Source of the DNA: Ectopseudomonas composti
GTDB lineage: Bacteria > Pseudomonadota > Gammaproteobacteria > Pseudomonadales > Pseudomonadaceae
DNA length: 64,000 nt
Assembly: GCF_900115475.1 (NCBI RefSeq)
Contig: NZ_FOWP01000013.1
Span: 1 to 64,000 of the forward strand
Reading direction: 5' to 3'
Below, piece by piece: positions 15,247 to 23,998 of the stretch; position 1 is the stretch's first letter, and every line of letters starts with the position of its first letter. Made by a program: the position numbers and the translations under genes. The notes beneath the pieces are model-generated. The model worked only from the letters and a program-made list of their open reading frames with translations, searched no databases and had not been told where the DNA came from.

Positions 15247-15269
15247 GTCGCGGCTAAAGCCGCTCCTAC
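15247..15269 (+). repeat. Short palindromic intergenic repeat (GCGGCT/AGCCGC)
   Basis: GTC, the inverted repeat GCGGCT-AA-AGCCGC and then TCCTAC form a short hairpin of the kind scattered between genes in many pseudomonads. It lies between the DUF4823 and DUF1285 genes. Confidence 0.5.
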
Positions 15270-15287
15270 AAGGGTAGCTCGCTACTC

Positions 15288-15890
15288 TTAGCGCCCCACA
15301 CCGAGCAGGCTGCGTGCATAGTCGTGCAGTGGCGGGCCGATCAGGTCCTGCGGCTGGGCATCGTAGAACGTCAGGAATCCGCCACGACTGCGGATACGTG
15401 CGGTGTCCACCAGATAGCGGGTATTGGTTTCGATCAGCATCAGCTGGATCGATGCGCGATCAGTGCCGAGGCGATCCACGGCCTCCTGATCCTCCCACTC
15501 TTCCAGGGTGCCAATCCGGTCGTCGCTGTAGGCGAAACGGGCATACAGCAGATAGTGCGCGCCAGCAGCACGGGCTTCAGCCATGGCTTCGTCCAGGCCT
15601 GCCGGCTCACGTGCGCGGCGCACCAGCGGGAAGTATTCGACGAAGCCCTTGAACGCCTCCTCGGCCACCACGTTGGGCCGCGGGTAGCCGTGGCCCGGCG
15701 GCACGAAATGGCCCTGGGCGATATAGATGAAGGAGTCCTGCTGCAGGCGCCGCGACGCCATGCGCTCGGTGCGACCATGGTCGAGAAAACCGGCATCGCG
15801 CAGGTGGTATTCAGCGCCACTGGCCATGTCACTGACCTTCATGCAGCCAGCCAACCCCAGCAGCGCCACCAGTAGAAGCAGGTTACGCAT
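15288..15890 (-). CDS. DUF4823 lipoprotein
   Basis: The 200-residue precursor has a lipoprotein signal (MRNLLLLVALLGLAGC, lipobox LAGC, Cys16). The mature part matches what I recall of DUF4823 proteins: RTERMASRRLQQDSFIYIAQGHFV, RPNVVAEEAFKGFVEYFPLVRRA, and DTARIRSRGGFLTFYD. It should be anchored in the inner leaflet of the outer membrane; its function is unknown. The residue after Cys is Met, not Asp, consistent with outer-membrane sorting. The start at 15890 follows GAGGAGG; the longer open frame upstream has no ribosome binding site. Confidence 0.85.
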   Translation of the reverse strand: MRNLLLLVALLGLAGCMKVSDMASGAEYHLRDAGFLDHGRTERMASRRLQQDSFIYIAQGHFVPPGHGYPRPNVVAEEAFKGFVEYFPLVRRAREPAGLDEAMAEARAAGAHYLLYARFAYSDDRIGTLEEWEDQEAVDRLGTDRASIQLMLIETNTRYLVDTARIRSRGGFLTFYDAQPQDLIGPPLHDYARSLLGVGR

Positions 15891-16107
15891 GAATCCATCC
15901 TCCTCATGCCGGTGACGGAAAACCGGCGGATAAGGGATAGATGCAGGTTCTGCGCCACTACCGCCCACAACTCACCCAGACTATCCGGGAGCAACGCGAC
16001 GCAAGGTGATGCAGCGTATCCGTAACGTTTGAAAGACTCTCGACCCGACTGCAACTACAAGCAAGGCGGAACAGCATCTGCAGGAGCCGAGCCCCCGCAG
16101 ATTGCCA

Positions 16108-17634
16108 TTAGTTGGCGACCAGTGCCTCTCTCTTGGCTGCTCGCCGCTTGCGCCAGGCAACCAGCACAGGTGACAGCAACGACAGTACGATCAGGGCCAG
16201 CAACAAGATCGAGAATGGTCGCTCGAGGTAATAGCTCAGCAAATTGCCCTTGGACATCACCAGCGACTGACGGAAGCCCAACTCAGCCATCGAGCCCAGA
16301 ATCATTGCCAGCACGACAGCGGCTGTCGAGAAGCCGGTCTTGCGCATCAGATAGCCCAACAGACCGAAGGCAGCCATCACATAGACATCGAACATGCTGT
16401 TGTTGATGGTGTAAGCACCAACGACCGATAGCACCACAATGATTGGGGCCAGAATGGCAAACGGAATCATCGAAACCTTGACCACTTGCCGAGCCAAAGC
16501 AAGTCCAACGATGCCCATCAGAATGTTGGCGAGGAACAGACCGACAATTATCGCGTAGACAATGTGCGCATTCACGGTGAACAACTCGTGGCCAGGCTGC
16601 AGGCCATGAATGTACAGCCCACCAAGCATGACCGCCGTGGCAGCACTCCCTGGAATACCCAGCGTCAACAGCGGAATCATCGCTCCGCCCGTTACAGCGT
16701 TATTGGAAGTTTCAGCTGCTGCCAACCCTTCGACCTCGCCCTTGCCGAAGTTGTCCTGGCGTTTTGAGTTACGCCGGGCCTCGTTGTATGCCACCCAGGA
16801 AGCAACATCTCCGCCTGCTCCCGGCAGAATGCCGACCAGAACCCCAATGGCCGAGGAGCGTGGAATGGTGCGCCACATGCCGCGCCACTCTGCCCAACTG
16901 GGAAAGAGCGGCCCCTGCAGCGCCGCCATCGTGGACGACTGATTTAGCGCATGAATTTTCTCGGCTTGGACCATCACCTGAGAGATGGAAAACAGACCGA
17001 TCATGGCCGGAATCAGGGAAATACCATTATCCAAATCTGGCAGGTCGAAGGTAAAACGCGGGAACGCAGTCATGATGTCGACACCGACCAGGCTAATCAG
17101 CAAGCCTAGCAGACCAGAAGCCAGCCCTTTGGCCATCGCACCGGAAGACAGGCTGCCGATGATGGTCAGGCCGAAAATCGCCATCAGGAAATATTCCGGC
17201 GCACTGAACTTCAGTGATATCTGCGCCAACGGTGGCGCCAGCAGTAGAAGAGCAACGACGCTGACCAGCCCACCGATAACCGAGCAGACAGTGGAGGTCC
17301 CCAGGGCCTTGAGGCCTTCGCCGCGCAGGGTCATCTGGTATCCGTCCAGCGCCGTTGCCGCCGAAGAAGGAGTGCCGGGTGTGTGGATCAGGATTGCAGT
17401 TATGGAGCCGCCATAAACCGCGGCGCAATAGATCGCACCAAGCAATACCATGGCTGCAACCGGGTCCATGCCGAACGTCAGCGGAATCATCAGGGCGATG
17501 CCCATCGTCGCACTCAAACCCGGCAGAGCACCGAGAAAAATACCGCCGACGACGCCCAACAACAGCATCAGCAGGACTTCAACCGAAGCCAGCTTCGCCA
17601 GAACAGCCATCAGTAAGGAAGTATCAATATCCAT
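16108..17634 (-). CDS. tctA: Tripartite tricarboxylate transporter, large permease TctA
   Basis: This is a 508-residue inner-membrane protein with about 12 spans. It has the TctA hallmark repeats GALPGLSATMGIALMIPLTFGM near the N-terminus and GILPGAGGDVASWVAYNEAR near residue 270. With TctB and the periplasmic TctC it imports a carboxylate using an ion gradient. The gene is last in the operon rraA-tctC-tctB-tctA and follows tctB by 13 bp. The substrate is not readable from the permease; the linked RraA-type aldolase suggests a C4-C7 hydroxy- or oxo-carboxylate. Confidence 0.93.
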   Translation of the reverse strand: MDIDTSLLMAVLAKLASVEVLLMLLLGVVGGIFLGALPGLSATMGIALMIPLTFGMDPVAAMVLLGAIYCAAVYGGSITAILIHTPGTPSSAATALDGYQMTLRGEGLKALGTSTVCSVIGGLVSVVALLLLAPPLAQISLKFSAPEYFLMAIFGLTIIGSLSSGAMAKGLASGLLGLLISLVGVDIMTAFPRFTFDLPDLDNGISLIPAMIGLFSISQVMVQAEKIHALNQSSTMAALQGPLFPSWAEWRGMWRTIPRSSAIGVLVGILPGAGGDVASWVAYNEARRNSKRQDNFGKGEVEGLAAAETSNNAVTGGAMIPLLTLGIPGSAATAVMLGGLYIHGLQPGHELFTVNAHIVYAIIVGLFLANILMGIVGLALARQVVKVSMIPFAILAPIIVVLSVVGAYTINNSMFDVYVMAAFGLLGYLMRKTGFSTAAVVLAMILGSMAELGFRQSLVMSKGNLLSYYLERPFSILLLALIVLSLLSPVLVAWRKRRAAKREALVAN

Positions 17635-17647
17635 CGTTTCTCCCCCT

Positions 17648-18100
17648 TCAAACCAGCAGGCCGGTTGGCAAGAAAATCTTCAGTTGCCAGACAAACAGCA
17701 GATAGATGAAAGCATTGATGGACAGCAGCACCATCAGCGCCTTGACGTAGGAGCGATAGCCGAAATACATCATGAAAAAGGCGGTCGCCAGCGAAGTAGC
17801 GGCAAAGAAACCCAGCACGGGAATCAACGCGACATAAGCAACTGCCCCGGCGTAGATGGTCAACGGGCCGCGCAACCCCTCCACGAAGAAGCGTGTAACC
17901 GCTTCACCACGATTTCGCGCATGCAGGCTTTTAATCAGCCCCCCGCCCAGAATGAACAAGGAAAATGCGCCAAGCGCTACGAGGATCAACCTGGGAAACA
18001 GTGCCGGATCTTTCGGCATTTCTGCCGCCAGGCTGTAAAAGAAAAAGCAAAACAACAGCATGCACAGCCCGATGACTGCGTCCAGATGCAGATATTTCAT
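17648..18100 (-). CDS. tctB: Tripartite tricarboxylate transporter, small permease TctB
   Basis: The 150-residue protein has four hydrophobic segments in the usual TctB order: DAVIGLCMLLFCFFFYSLA, the LILVALGAFSLFIL span, then AGAVAYVALIPVLGFFAATSLATAFFMMYFGYR, and a C-terminal span. The length fits the family. I chose ATG 18100 (MKYLHLDAVIG) by alignment to the family, although its ribosome binding site is weak; a start 29 codons earlier would add an unlikely Cys/Trp-rich extension. It lies between tctC (99 bp upstream) and tctA. Confidence 0.85.
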   Translation of the reverse strand: MKYLHLDAVIGLCMLLFCFFFYSLAAEMPKDPALFPRLILVALGAFSLFILGGGLIKSLHARNRGEAVTRFFVEGLRGPLTIYAGAVAYVALIPVLGFFAATSLATAFFMMYFGYRSYVKALMVLLSINAFIYLLFVWQLKIFLPTGLLV

Positions 18101-18199
18101 ATTGAGAACCGAAACCTGTCGAGTTGGCCAGTAGCGCCAAAACCTCTGGCACCCGCATGAACCATGGGTGATGCCAAGCAGCATCACCCCGTAATGGAC

Positions 18200-19171
18200 T
18201 TACCAGCCCAACAGCTCACTGAGTTCACGAATACCGTTCTCCTCCTCTAGGAGCATGGCGCGATAGTCATCCCCGGTACGGATATCGACCTGCAGGCCCA
18301 TTTCTTTCATCTTGGCCAAGTGCTCAGGGTCGTTCAGACCAGCGATGAACGCCTCTCGCAGGCTAGCCAACTGCTCTTCCGACAGACCTTTGGGAGCAGC
18401 GATACCGCGTGCGGACCAGGACACCACGTCCGGGAAACCGGATTCGGAGAGAGTGGGAACGTCCGGGATAAAGCTAGAACGCTCCGGCGCCATGACAGCA
18501 ATGATCGCCAGATCTCCGCCCTTGTGCGCAAGATTGGTATCTCCCACATTGGAAAAGCTGACGTCCACGTGACCGCCCTGCAGAGCGGCACGCTGTTCTG
18601 CAGTACCAGTCGTATGCACAGGGACGAATTGGGTAGCGAATTTCTGGTTCATTTTCAGCATGGCGATATGGTCATCACCATTGGCCCCTGTTGTGGAGGC
18701 AGTCAGGGTGTTGGACTTGGCGTATTCGACCAACTCCTGAATATTAGTGAAACGTGTTTCGTCCTTGTTAATGGAGATGACGCCGTAATCGGTCACATGG
18801 TTGGCGATCAGGTCGAAGTCATCCAGCGTTGCCTTACGCTTGTAGTGAGGGTCCAGATAACCCGTGGTGAGATTGGGTGTATTGATGTAGCCAAGGGTGT
18901 AACCGTCGCTTTTCGCATTCAGCATCTGAGTCCAGCCGACCCAGCCACCACCGCCGGGACGGTTGATGATATTCAAGGTAGCGCCCAGCGCCTGCTCGAC
19001 CTTGGGGAAAAGAATGCGGGCCCCAACATCGGTATTGCCACCTGCGCCATAGGCGATGATGACCGACACAGGACGTTCGGGATAATCAGCGGCAGCTGGC
19101 AGCGCCATGAGCATGAATGCTGCGGGTACGATGCCCTTGAGGATATTGACTGTTCTTTTTATGGTCTTCAT
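18200..19171 (-). CDS. tctC: Tripartite tricarboxylate transporter substrate-binding protein TctC/Bug
   Basis: The 323-residue precursor has a signal peptide (about 1-28, cleavage after AAA before DYPERP). The mature part begins with the Bug-family pattern YPERPVSVIIAYGAGGNTDVGARILFPKVE, followed by INRPGGGGWVGW. Bug proteins bind carboxylates in the periplasm and deliver them to TctAB. The start at 19171 follows GGAGT at proper distance. The first codons of the longer frame have no ribosome binding site. It lies 82 bp downstream of the rraA-like gene. Confidence 0.92.
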   Translation of the reverse strand: MKTIKRTVNILKGIVPAAFMLMALPAAADYPERPVSVIIAYGAGGNTDVGARILFPKVEQALGATLNIINRPGGGGWVGWTQMLNAKSDGYTLGYINTPNLTTGYLDPHYKRKATLDDFDLIANHVTDYGVISINKDETRFTNIQELVEYAKSNTLTASTTGANGDDHIAMLKMNQKFATQFVPVHTTGTAEQRAALQGGHVDVSFSNVGDTNLAHKGGDLAIIAVMAPERSSFIPDVPTLSESGFPDVVSWSARGIAAPKGLSEEQLASLREAFIAGLNDPEHLAKMKEMGLQVDIRTGDDYRAMLLEEENGIRELSELLGW

Positions 19172-19253
19172 GAGTCGGACTCCGATTTTATTTTTATTGA
19201 GTTGCAGGTATTCAGTTTTTGACGCGCACTCCGTCGCTCGTGAAATCACACGA

Positions 19254-19904
19254 TCAGACCAATCCCATCTGGCTCAGGGGGGCATTAAGCTCCAGCAGCT
19301 CGACAGTGCTGACACCTTCTCGAATCTTCATACGGAAGTTAGCCTCGACGTGCTCGCGCGCCATCGCACTCTCCAGCACACTGGACAAGTTCGCTGCCGG
19401 TACCACTACAAGACCGTCCACATCACCGAAGATGTAATCCCCAGGTTGGATAGTCACGTCGCCGATGGTGACCGCTACATTGATCTTGCCTGACTGCTTC
19501 TTGGCGGTTCCCTTGATGCTGACGCCACGGCAGAACACCGCGAAGCCCATTTCTTGAATGGCCTGGACATCACGCACCGAACCGTTGATCACCAATCCAG
19601 CGACCCCTTTGTGCAGCGCTTGCTCGGTGAGGATGTCTCCCCAAGGCCCCGCCTCGATAAAGGCCTTCGCATCGACCACCAGAACGTCCCCCGGCTGCAC
19701 ATGCAGCAGGGCGTAATGCAACATCAGGTTATCTCCGGGACGCATATCCACCGTAAAGACCGGGCCGGAGACCTTCATGCCAGGCGACAGAGGCTTCATA
19801 CCCGCATCCAAGGCACCGAACGCACCTTGCGCCTCATAGATGGTGGCGCTGCCCAGCAGGCTGAGCTGCCTGGCCAGCTCTTCATTACGAAGGTTATCGA
19901 TCAT
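19254..19904 (-). CDS. RraA-family aldolase (4-hydroxy-4-methyl/carboxy-2-oxo acid type)
   Basis: This 216-residue protein has the RraA/HMG-CHA aldolase fold markers: GPWGDILTEQALHKGVAGLVINGSVRDVQAI (Arg and Asp of GSVRD contact substrate and metal in characterised aldolases) and GDYIFGDVDGLVVVPA. Related enzymes cleave 4-carboxy-4-hydroxy-2-oxoadipate or 4-hydroxy-4-methyl-2-oxoglutarate to pyruvate plus oxaloacetate or pyruvate, or decarboxylate oxaloacetate. It differs from true RraA (an RNase E inhibitor) in carrying the catalytic residues. It is first in the transporter operon, suggesting that the imported acid is cleaved here. Confidence 0.85.
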   Translation of the reverse strand: MIDNLRNEELARQLSLLGSATIYEAQGAFGALDAGMKPLSPGMKVSGPVFTVDMRPGDNLMLHYALLHVQPGDVLVVDAKAFIEAGPWGDILTEQALHKGVAGLVINGSVRDVQAIQEMGFAVFCRGVSIKGTAKKQSGKINVAVTIGDVTIQPGDYIFGDVDGLVVVPAANLSSVLESAMAREHVEANFRMKIREGVSTVELLELNAPLSQMGLV

Positions 19905-19994
19905 CTTGTTGACCCCTTGTTTGATCTGTAACCCACTATTACCTAGTATTTATCTTCACTCAATCAGCGTTTTATGCAGGAAGATCCAATAAAA
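19905..19994. promoter_or_regulatory. Divergent control region between rraA-like and LysR genes
   Basis: This short AT-rich region separates the divergent aldolase-transporter operon and the LysR gene. It contains ACTA-N5-TAGT (19935-19947), a small inverted repeat of the type LysR proteins often bind. No unique promoter could be picked. That the LysR product acts here is inference from the usual divergent layout. Confidence 0.4.
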
Positions 19995-20891
19995 ATGAAC
20001 CTAAGACAGGTCAAATATTTCTGCAAAGTGGTCGAATCCGGTAGCGGCAATGCCGCAGCCAAACTGCTCTGCGTCGCGCCGACGGCCATCAGCACCCAAC
20101 TGGGGCTGTTGGAGGAGGATTTGGGAGGTCAGCTGTTCGACCGCTCGAAACGCCCCATGCAACTGACATCGCTTGGGCAGTTTTTCTATCCGCGAGCGAA
20201 GGAACTGCTGCTACAGGCTCAGCGTCTGCAGGAGGAATCGAACCGGGTTGCGATAGGCAATGGAGGCTGGCTTGGCGTCGGATTCATCCGCTCTACCTTG
20301 TTCTCGCTGCTGCCCAATGTCATCAGGCACTTCCGCGAGGCTCATCCGGACGTGCATCTGGACCTAGTTGAAAAGCTCTCTGAGTATCAGGTCGAGAGCC
20401 TGCATCAACGCCGCATCGACGTGGGCATCTCACGCTTCATTGGTGAATATGAACGCCACCCTGACATGGACTATCGCCTAATCTTCGATGACCCGCTCGT
20501 AGCGGTTCTGCCTGCCGGCCACCCGCTAGCCAAGCAGTCGAGTTTTTCGATAACAAGCTTTCAGGACCTGCCATTCATTCTCTACCCCAAGGATGCCCGC
20601 AGTCCTTATGGGCAGAAACTGCATGCCTACCTGAGAGAGAAAGGCGTCAACCCCACAGTCCACCATGAGGCGATTGAGATACATACGGCTTTTGCTCTAG
20701 TTGGAGCTGGGCTGGGCGGCACGCTGGTCAGTCGCTCCATGACTGACAACAATCGTAGCGATGTGGTGTTCCTACCGGTCGAGGGTATCGAAATCAGCAC
20801 ATCACTGGTGGCTGTTACCCGAAAAGGTGAACAGAACAAATTACTCGACAACTTTATCGAGATACTGATGAGCAGAGGCAGACAGGCATAG
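19995..20891 (+). CDS. LysR family transcriptional regulator
   Basis: The 298-residue protein has an N-terminal winged helix (LRQVKYFCKVVESGSGNAAAKLLCVAPTAISTQLGLLEEDLGGQLFDRSKR, about 3-60) and a C-terminal effector domain (about 90-295) typical of LysR. The ATG at 19995 is preferred because AGGAAG lies upstream; an in-frame ATG at 19974 has no such site. It most likely controls the divergent rraA-tctCBA operon in response to its substrate. Base composition is lower in GC than in the adjacent moaA, in line with transfer of the whole cassette. Confidence 0.9.
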   Translation: MNLRQVKYFCKVVESGSGNAAAKLLCVAPTAISTQLGLLEEDLGGQLFDRSKRPMQLTSLGQFFYPRAKELLLQAQRLQEESNRVAIGNGGWLGVGFIRSTLFSLLPNVIRHFREAHPDVHLDLVEKLSEYQVESLHQRRIDVGISRFIGEYERHPDMDYRLIFDDPLVAVLPAGHPLAKQSSFSITSFQDLPFILYPKDARSPYGQKLHAYLREKGVNPTVHHEAIEIHTAFALVGAGLGGTLVSRSMTDNNRSDVVFLPVEGIEISTSLVAVTRKGEQNKLLDNFIEILMSRGRQA

Positions 20892-20907
20892 TCGACCAAG
20901 GCTGCTA

Positions 20908-21876
20908 TCAGCCGCCGATGATCTTCATCACCGTCACGCCGCCGGAGAAGGCCAGGTCCTGCTTATCACCCAGCGCCTTGACCAGCAGGCGCTGCAGCGC
21001 TGGCAGGGCCTGGTGACGGGGTTTGTCCAGCAGGTCGCCAACGAAGTGGCGATTGCTCGACGACAGGCAACCATGCAGCCATCCGGTGGAGGACAGGCGC
21101 AGGCGCGAGCAGGTTCGGCAGAACGGCACGCTTTCGTTGGCGATCACACCGAAATGACCGGCGCCGGGAATGGCGTAGCGTATCGCCGTGGCGTCCACCG
21201 GAGCGCTGGCCTGCACGTACTGATGGCGGCTGCCGATCAGTTCGAGCAGCTCCGGCAGGCCAATGAACTGCTGATTGAAGGCATTAGGGTCGCGCGCCAG
21301 GTGGCCCATGCGCATCAGTTCGATGAAGCGCAGCTCGAAACCACGTTCCAGGCAGTACTCCAGCAGCGGTAGCACCTGGTCGAGGTTCTGCCCGCGCAGT
21401 GGCACCATGTTGACCTTGATCTTCATCCCGGCTTCGCGCGCCGCTTCCATGCCGGCCAACACGGTAGCCAGATCACCACCACGGGCGATGCCGCGGAAGG
21501 CGTCGGCGTCGAGGGTATCGAGGGAAACATTGAGGCGACGAATACCGCATTCGACCAGCAGCGGCAGCTTGCGCTCGAGCAACTGGCCGTTGGTGGTCAG
21601 GCTGATGTCGTCGAGGCCGAGTTGGCTGACCTGACGCAGGAAGGGCTCCAGGCGCGTGCTGACCAGGGGCTCGCCGCCGGTGATGCGCAGGCGTTCGATG
21701 CCGGCGGCTTCGATCAGGTAAGCCACACCACGCGCCATGGCGTCGGCGGAGAGTTCGTCCTGAGCGGCGACCAGACGCTTGCCATTCGGCACACAGTAGG
21801 TGCAGGCGTAATTGCAGGCGGCGGTCAGGCTGACGCGAAGGTTGCGAAAGCGTCTGCCCTGGCGGTCGACGATCAT
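20908..21876 (-). CDS. moaA: GTP 3',8-cyclase MoaA
   Basis: The 322-residue radical SAM enzyme carries the N-terminal 4Fe-4S motif CNYACTYC (about 22-29), the RITGGEPL substrate-SAM loop, the C-terminal cluster motif FCRTC...GCL (about 252-272) and the conserved terminal Gly-Gly (MKIIGG). It converts GTP to 3',8-cyclo-dihydro-GTP in molybdenum cofactor synthesis. No other moa gene is nearby, as is common where Pseudomonas carries moaA apart from moaBCDE. It is convergent with the LysR gene with only 16 bp between the stops. Confidence 0.95.
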   Translation of the reverse strand: MIVDRQGRRFRNLRVSLTAACNYACTYCVPNGKRLVAAQDELSADAMARGVAYLIEAAGIERLRITGGEPLVSTRLEPFLRQVSQLGLDDISLTTNGQLLERKLPLLVECGIRRLNVSLDTLDADAFRGIARGGDLATVLAGMEAAREAGMKIKVNMVPLRGQNLDQVLPLLEYCLERGFELRFIELMRMGHLARDPNAFNQQFIGLPELLELIGSRHQYVQASAPVDATAIRYAIPGAGHFGVIANESVPFCRTCSRLRLSSTGWLHGCLSSSNRHFVGDLLDKPRHQALPALQRLLVKALGDKQDLAFSGGVTVMKIIGG

Positions 21877-21955
21877 GGGGAGCTCCAGTTCGTTAAGGAC
21901 CGGAGTATATCGCTATGTCGGCCACGGCACAGTCCCGTGGCCGACATGCCAGGCG

Positions 21956-22579
21956 TCAGGCGTCGCGCTTGCGCTTGTTGCCCATACGCACACCGATATC
22001 CATCAGGAACTGGAAGAAACCTTCCTGATCCTCGAGCACGTTACTCCAGAACGGCGAGTGATACAGCGCCACGGCGCCATGCACCAGAGCCCAGGCGGCG
22101 CAGTAGTGGAAGTATGGCGGCACGTCTTCCAGCTTGCCTTCGGCGATACGGCCCTTGATCAGCTGGGTCAGGCGCTCGAAGTTGGAAGCACGGATCTTGT
22201 GCAGCTGCTCGACCATTTCCGGCACTTGATTGCCCTTGACCACCTTCTCTTCCAGGCGGTCGAACAGGCGATAGCGCTGCGGATCGCGCATGCGAAACTC
22301 GAAGTACGCACGCGACAGCGCTTCCTTGTCACGATCCACGTCAGCCGAATGCAGCAGCTCATTGAGATCGCGCTCGTAGTCGAGCATCAGGCGCAGGTAG
22401 ATCTCCGCCTTGGACTTGAAGTGCTTGTAGATAGTGCCTTTGCCGATACCGACCGCATCAGCGATCATCTCAACAGTGACGCTATCTTCTCCCTGCTCAA
22501 GGAAGAGTTTCAGCGCGGTGTCGAGAATCTCTTGCTCGCGGCGACGGAATTCGCGGACCTTACGGGGTTCTTTCTGCAT
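21956..22579 (-). CDS. TetR family transcriptional regulator
   Basis: The 207-residue protein has a TetR helix-turn-helix at about residues 15-60 (EILDTALKLFLEQGEDSVTVEMIADAVGIGKGTIYKHFKSKAEIYLRLM) and a helical ligand domain. By position it corresponds to PA2957 of P. aeruginosa as I recall that map. It is divergent from the class V aminotransferase gene with 75 bp between the starts, so it may control that gene or itself. The ligand is unknown. Confidence 0.92.
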   Translation of the reverse strand: MQKEPRKVREFRRREQEILDTALKLFLEQGEDSVTVEMIADAVGIGKGTIYKHFKSKAEIYLRLMLDYERDLNELLHSADVDRDKEALSRAYFEFRMRDPQRYRLFDRLEEKVVKGNQVPEMVEQLHKIRASNFERLTQLIKGRIAEGKLEDVPPYFHYCAAWALVHGAVALYHSPFWSNVLEDQEGFFQFLMDIGVRMGNKRKRDA

Positions 22580-22654
22580 AAAGGGACTGCGGGGTCAAAA
22601 ATCGAAGCGCCCTATTATGCCCAAATGCGGCCAAATTGCACGGATCATCCGACC

Positions 22655-23788
22655 ATGTACGTGTTTCATGATGAGTTCCCCCTGGAAAATGGACTGCGCT
22701 ATCTGAACCATGCGGCGGTCGCACCCTGGCCGAAACGCAGTGCTGAAGCGGTTCGACGGTTCTCGGAAGCGAACGTGAGCAGCGGCGCACGTGACTATCC
22801 CGACTGGCTGAAACTGGAGCGTAGCCTACGCGAACGCCTCGTACGCCTGATGAACGCACCAAGCACCGGCGATATTGCACTGGTCAAGAATACCTCCGAG
22901 GCGCTGTCCTTCGTGGCCTTCGGCCTGGACTGGCGAGCCGGCGACCAGGTGATCATCAGCGACGAGGAATTCCCCTCCAACCGCATCGTCTGGCTGGCAC
23001 TGGCCACCCAGGGCGTGGAGGTGGTCGAGGTCAGCCTCAAGGGCACTGACCCGGAGGCCGCCTTGCTCGCCGCCTTCACCCCGCGTACACGCCTGATGTC
23101 GATCAGCGCCGTGCAGTTCGCCAGCGGCCTGCGCCTGGATCTACCGCGCCTGGGCCGCGGCTGCCGCCAGCATGGCGTGCTGTTCTGCATCGATGCCATC
23201 CAGCAACTGGGCGCCCTGCCCTTCGATGTGCAGGCCTACGACTGCGATTTCGCCATGGCAGACGGCCACAAATGGATGCTCGGCCCGGAGGGCCTGGGGG
23301 TTTTCTATTGCCGCAGCGCGGTGCGCGATCAGCTGAAACTTCACGAATATGGCTGGCATATGCTCGAACACGCCGGCGACTACAGCCGCACGGATTGGCA
23401 ACCAGCGCGCAGTGCACGGCGCTTCGAATGCGGCAGCCCGAACATGCTCGGCGCCTTCGCCCTGGAGGCGAGCCTGTCGCTGCTTGAAGACGTCGGCATG
23501 AACAGTGTCGGCGCCTTGCTGGAAGAACGCATACAGCGCCTCGACGATGGCATTCGCGGATTGCCCGGTGCAGTGATCCACAGCCGGCGCGACCCTGTGC
23601 GCCGCGCCGGCATCCTCAACTTCAGCCTGGCAGGCTGGAACAACCCGGCGCTGTATCAACGCCTGCGCGAAGACCAGGTTATCTGCGTGCAACGCGGACC
23701 AGGCGTGCGCCTGTCGCCACATTTCTACACCAGCGAGCAGGTGATCGAAGAAACACTGGACCTGCTAACCCAGCTGGCAAAAGGGTGA
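22655..23788 (+). CDS. Class V aminotransferase (PLP enzyme) of unknown substrate
   Basis: The 377-residue protein has the class V fold: LNHAAVAPWPKRSAEAV near the N-terminus, the phosphate-binding KNTSEALSFVA, the cofactor Asp in CIDAIQQLGA, and the PLP Lys in MADGHKWMLGPEGLGVFYC (about 198-216). It resembles cysteine desulfurase-like and isopenicillin N epimerase-like proteins, but lacks an evident desulfurase active-site Cys loop. The start is uncertain: ATG 22655 and ATG 22625 are both possible and neither has a strong ribosome binding site. It is followed by the probable RgsA RNA. Confidence 0.85.
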   Translation: MYVFHDEFPLENGLRYLNHAAVAPWPKRSAEAVRRFSEANVSSGARDYPDWLKLERSLRERLVRLMNAPSTGDIALVKNTSEALSFVAFGLDWRAGDQVIISDEEFPSNRIVWLALATQGVEVVEVSLKGTDPEAALLAAFTPRTRLMSISAVQFASGLRLDLPRLGRGCRQHGVLFCIDAIQQLGALPFDVQAYDCDFAMADGHKWMLGPEGLGVFYCRSAVRDQLKLHEYGWHMLEHAGDYSRTDWQPARSARRFECGSPNMLGAFALEASLSLLEDVGMNSVGALLEERIQRLDDGIRGLPGAVIHSRRDPVRRAGILNFSLAGWNNPALYQRLREDQVICVQRGPGVRLSPHFYTSEQVIEETLDLLTQLAKG

Positions 23789-23864
23789 GGACTCAGCAGC
23801 GTCCGCGGTATTCCAAATCCGTTTAAAAAACTCAGGCTTTGGCCTGGACGCTCGCCGATCATGA

Positions 23865-23872
23865 CCAATACT
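23865..23872 (+). promoter_or_regulatory. RpoS-like -10 element for the RgsA candidate
   Basis: CCAATACT resembles the RpoS-preferred -10 CTATACT and has no clear -35 partner, which fits sigma-S promoters. It lies about 7 nt before the proposed start of the small RNA. The match is partial (AATACT). Confidence 0.4.
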
Positions 23873-23878
23873 GAAATT

Positions 23879-23998
23879 TACTGGTGTGCGGCATCTCCCC
23901 CCAAGTGCCCCGCCAGCCAAGGTACCGTGGACCGCGTACCTTGATTTACTCCTAATGGTCTTGACCCGGATTCATCCCCCAGAGTCCGGGTTTTTTTT
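23879..23998 (+). ncRNA. rgsA: Probable RgsA (P16) small RNA
   Basis: A transcript of about 120 nt would run from just after the RpoS-like -10 to a strong intrinsic terminator (ACCCGGA/TCCGGGT, 23964-23991, then eight T). In P. aeruginosa the RpoS-dependent, Hfq-binding RNA RgsA (PA2958.1) lies at this position, between the PA2958-side gene and tatD. The RNA would contain a C-rich loop (TCTCCCCCC) inside a 5' hairpin and an inverted repeat AAGGTAC/GTACCTT. Synteny and terminator support it; the identity rests on recall of the locus. Confidence 0.65.

Noticed and set aside
16108..20891. Possible integrative element carrying the tct cassette
   Set aside because: I found no integrase, transposase, tRNA gene or direct repeats at its edges; transfer by homologous recombination remains possible.
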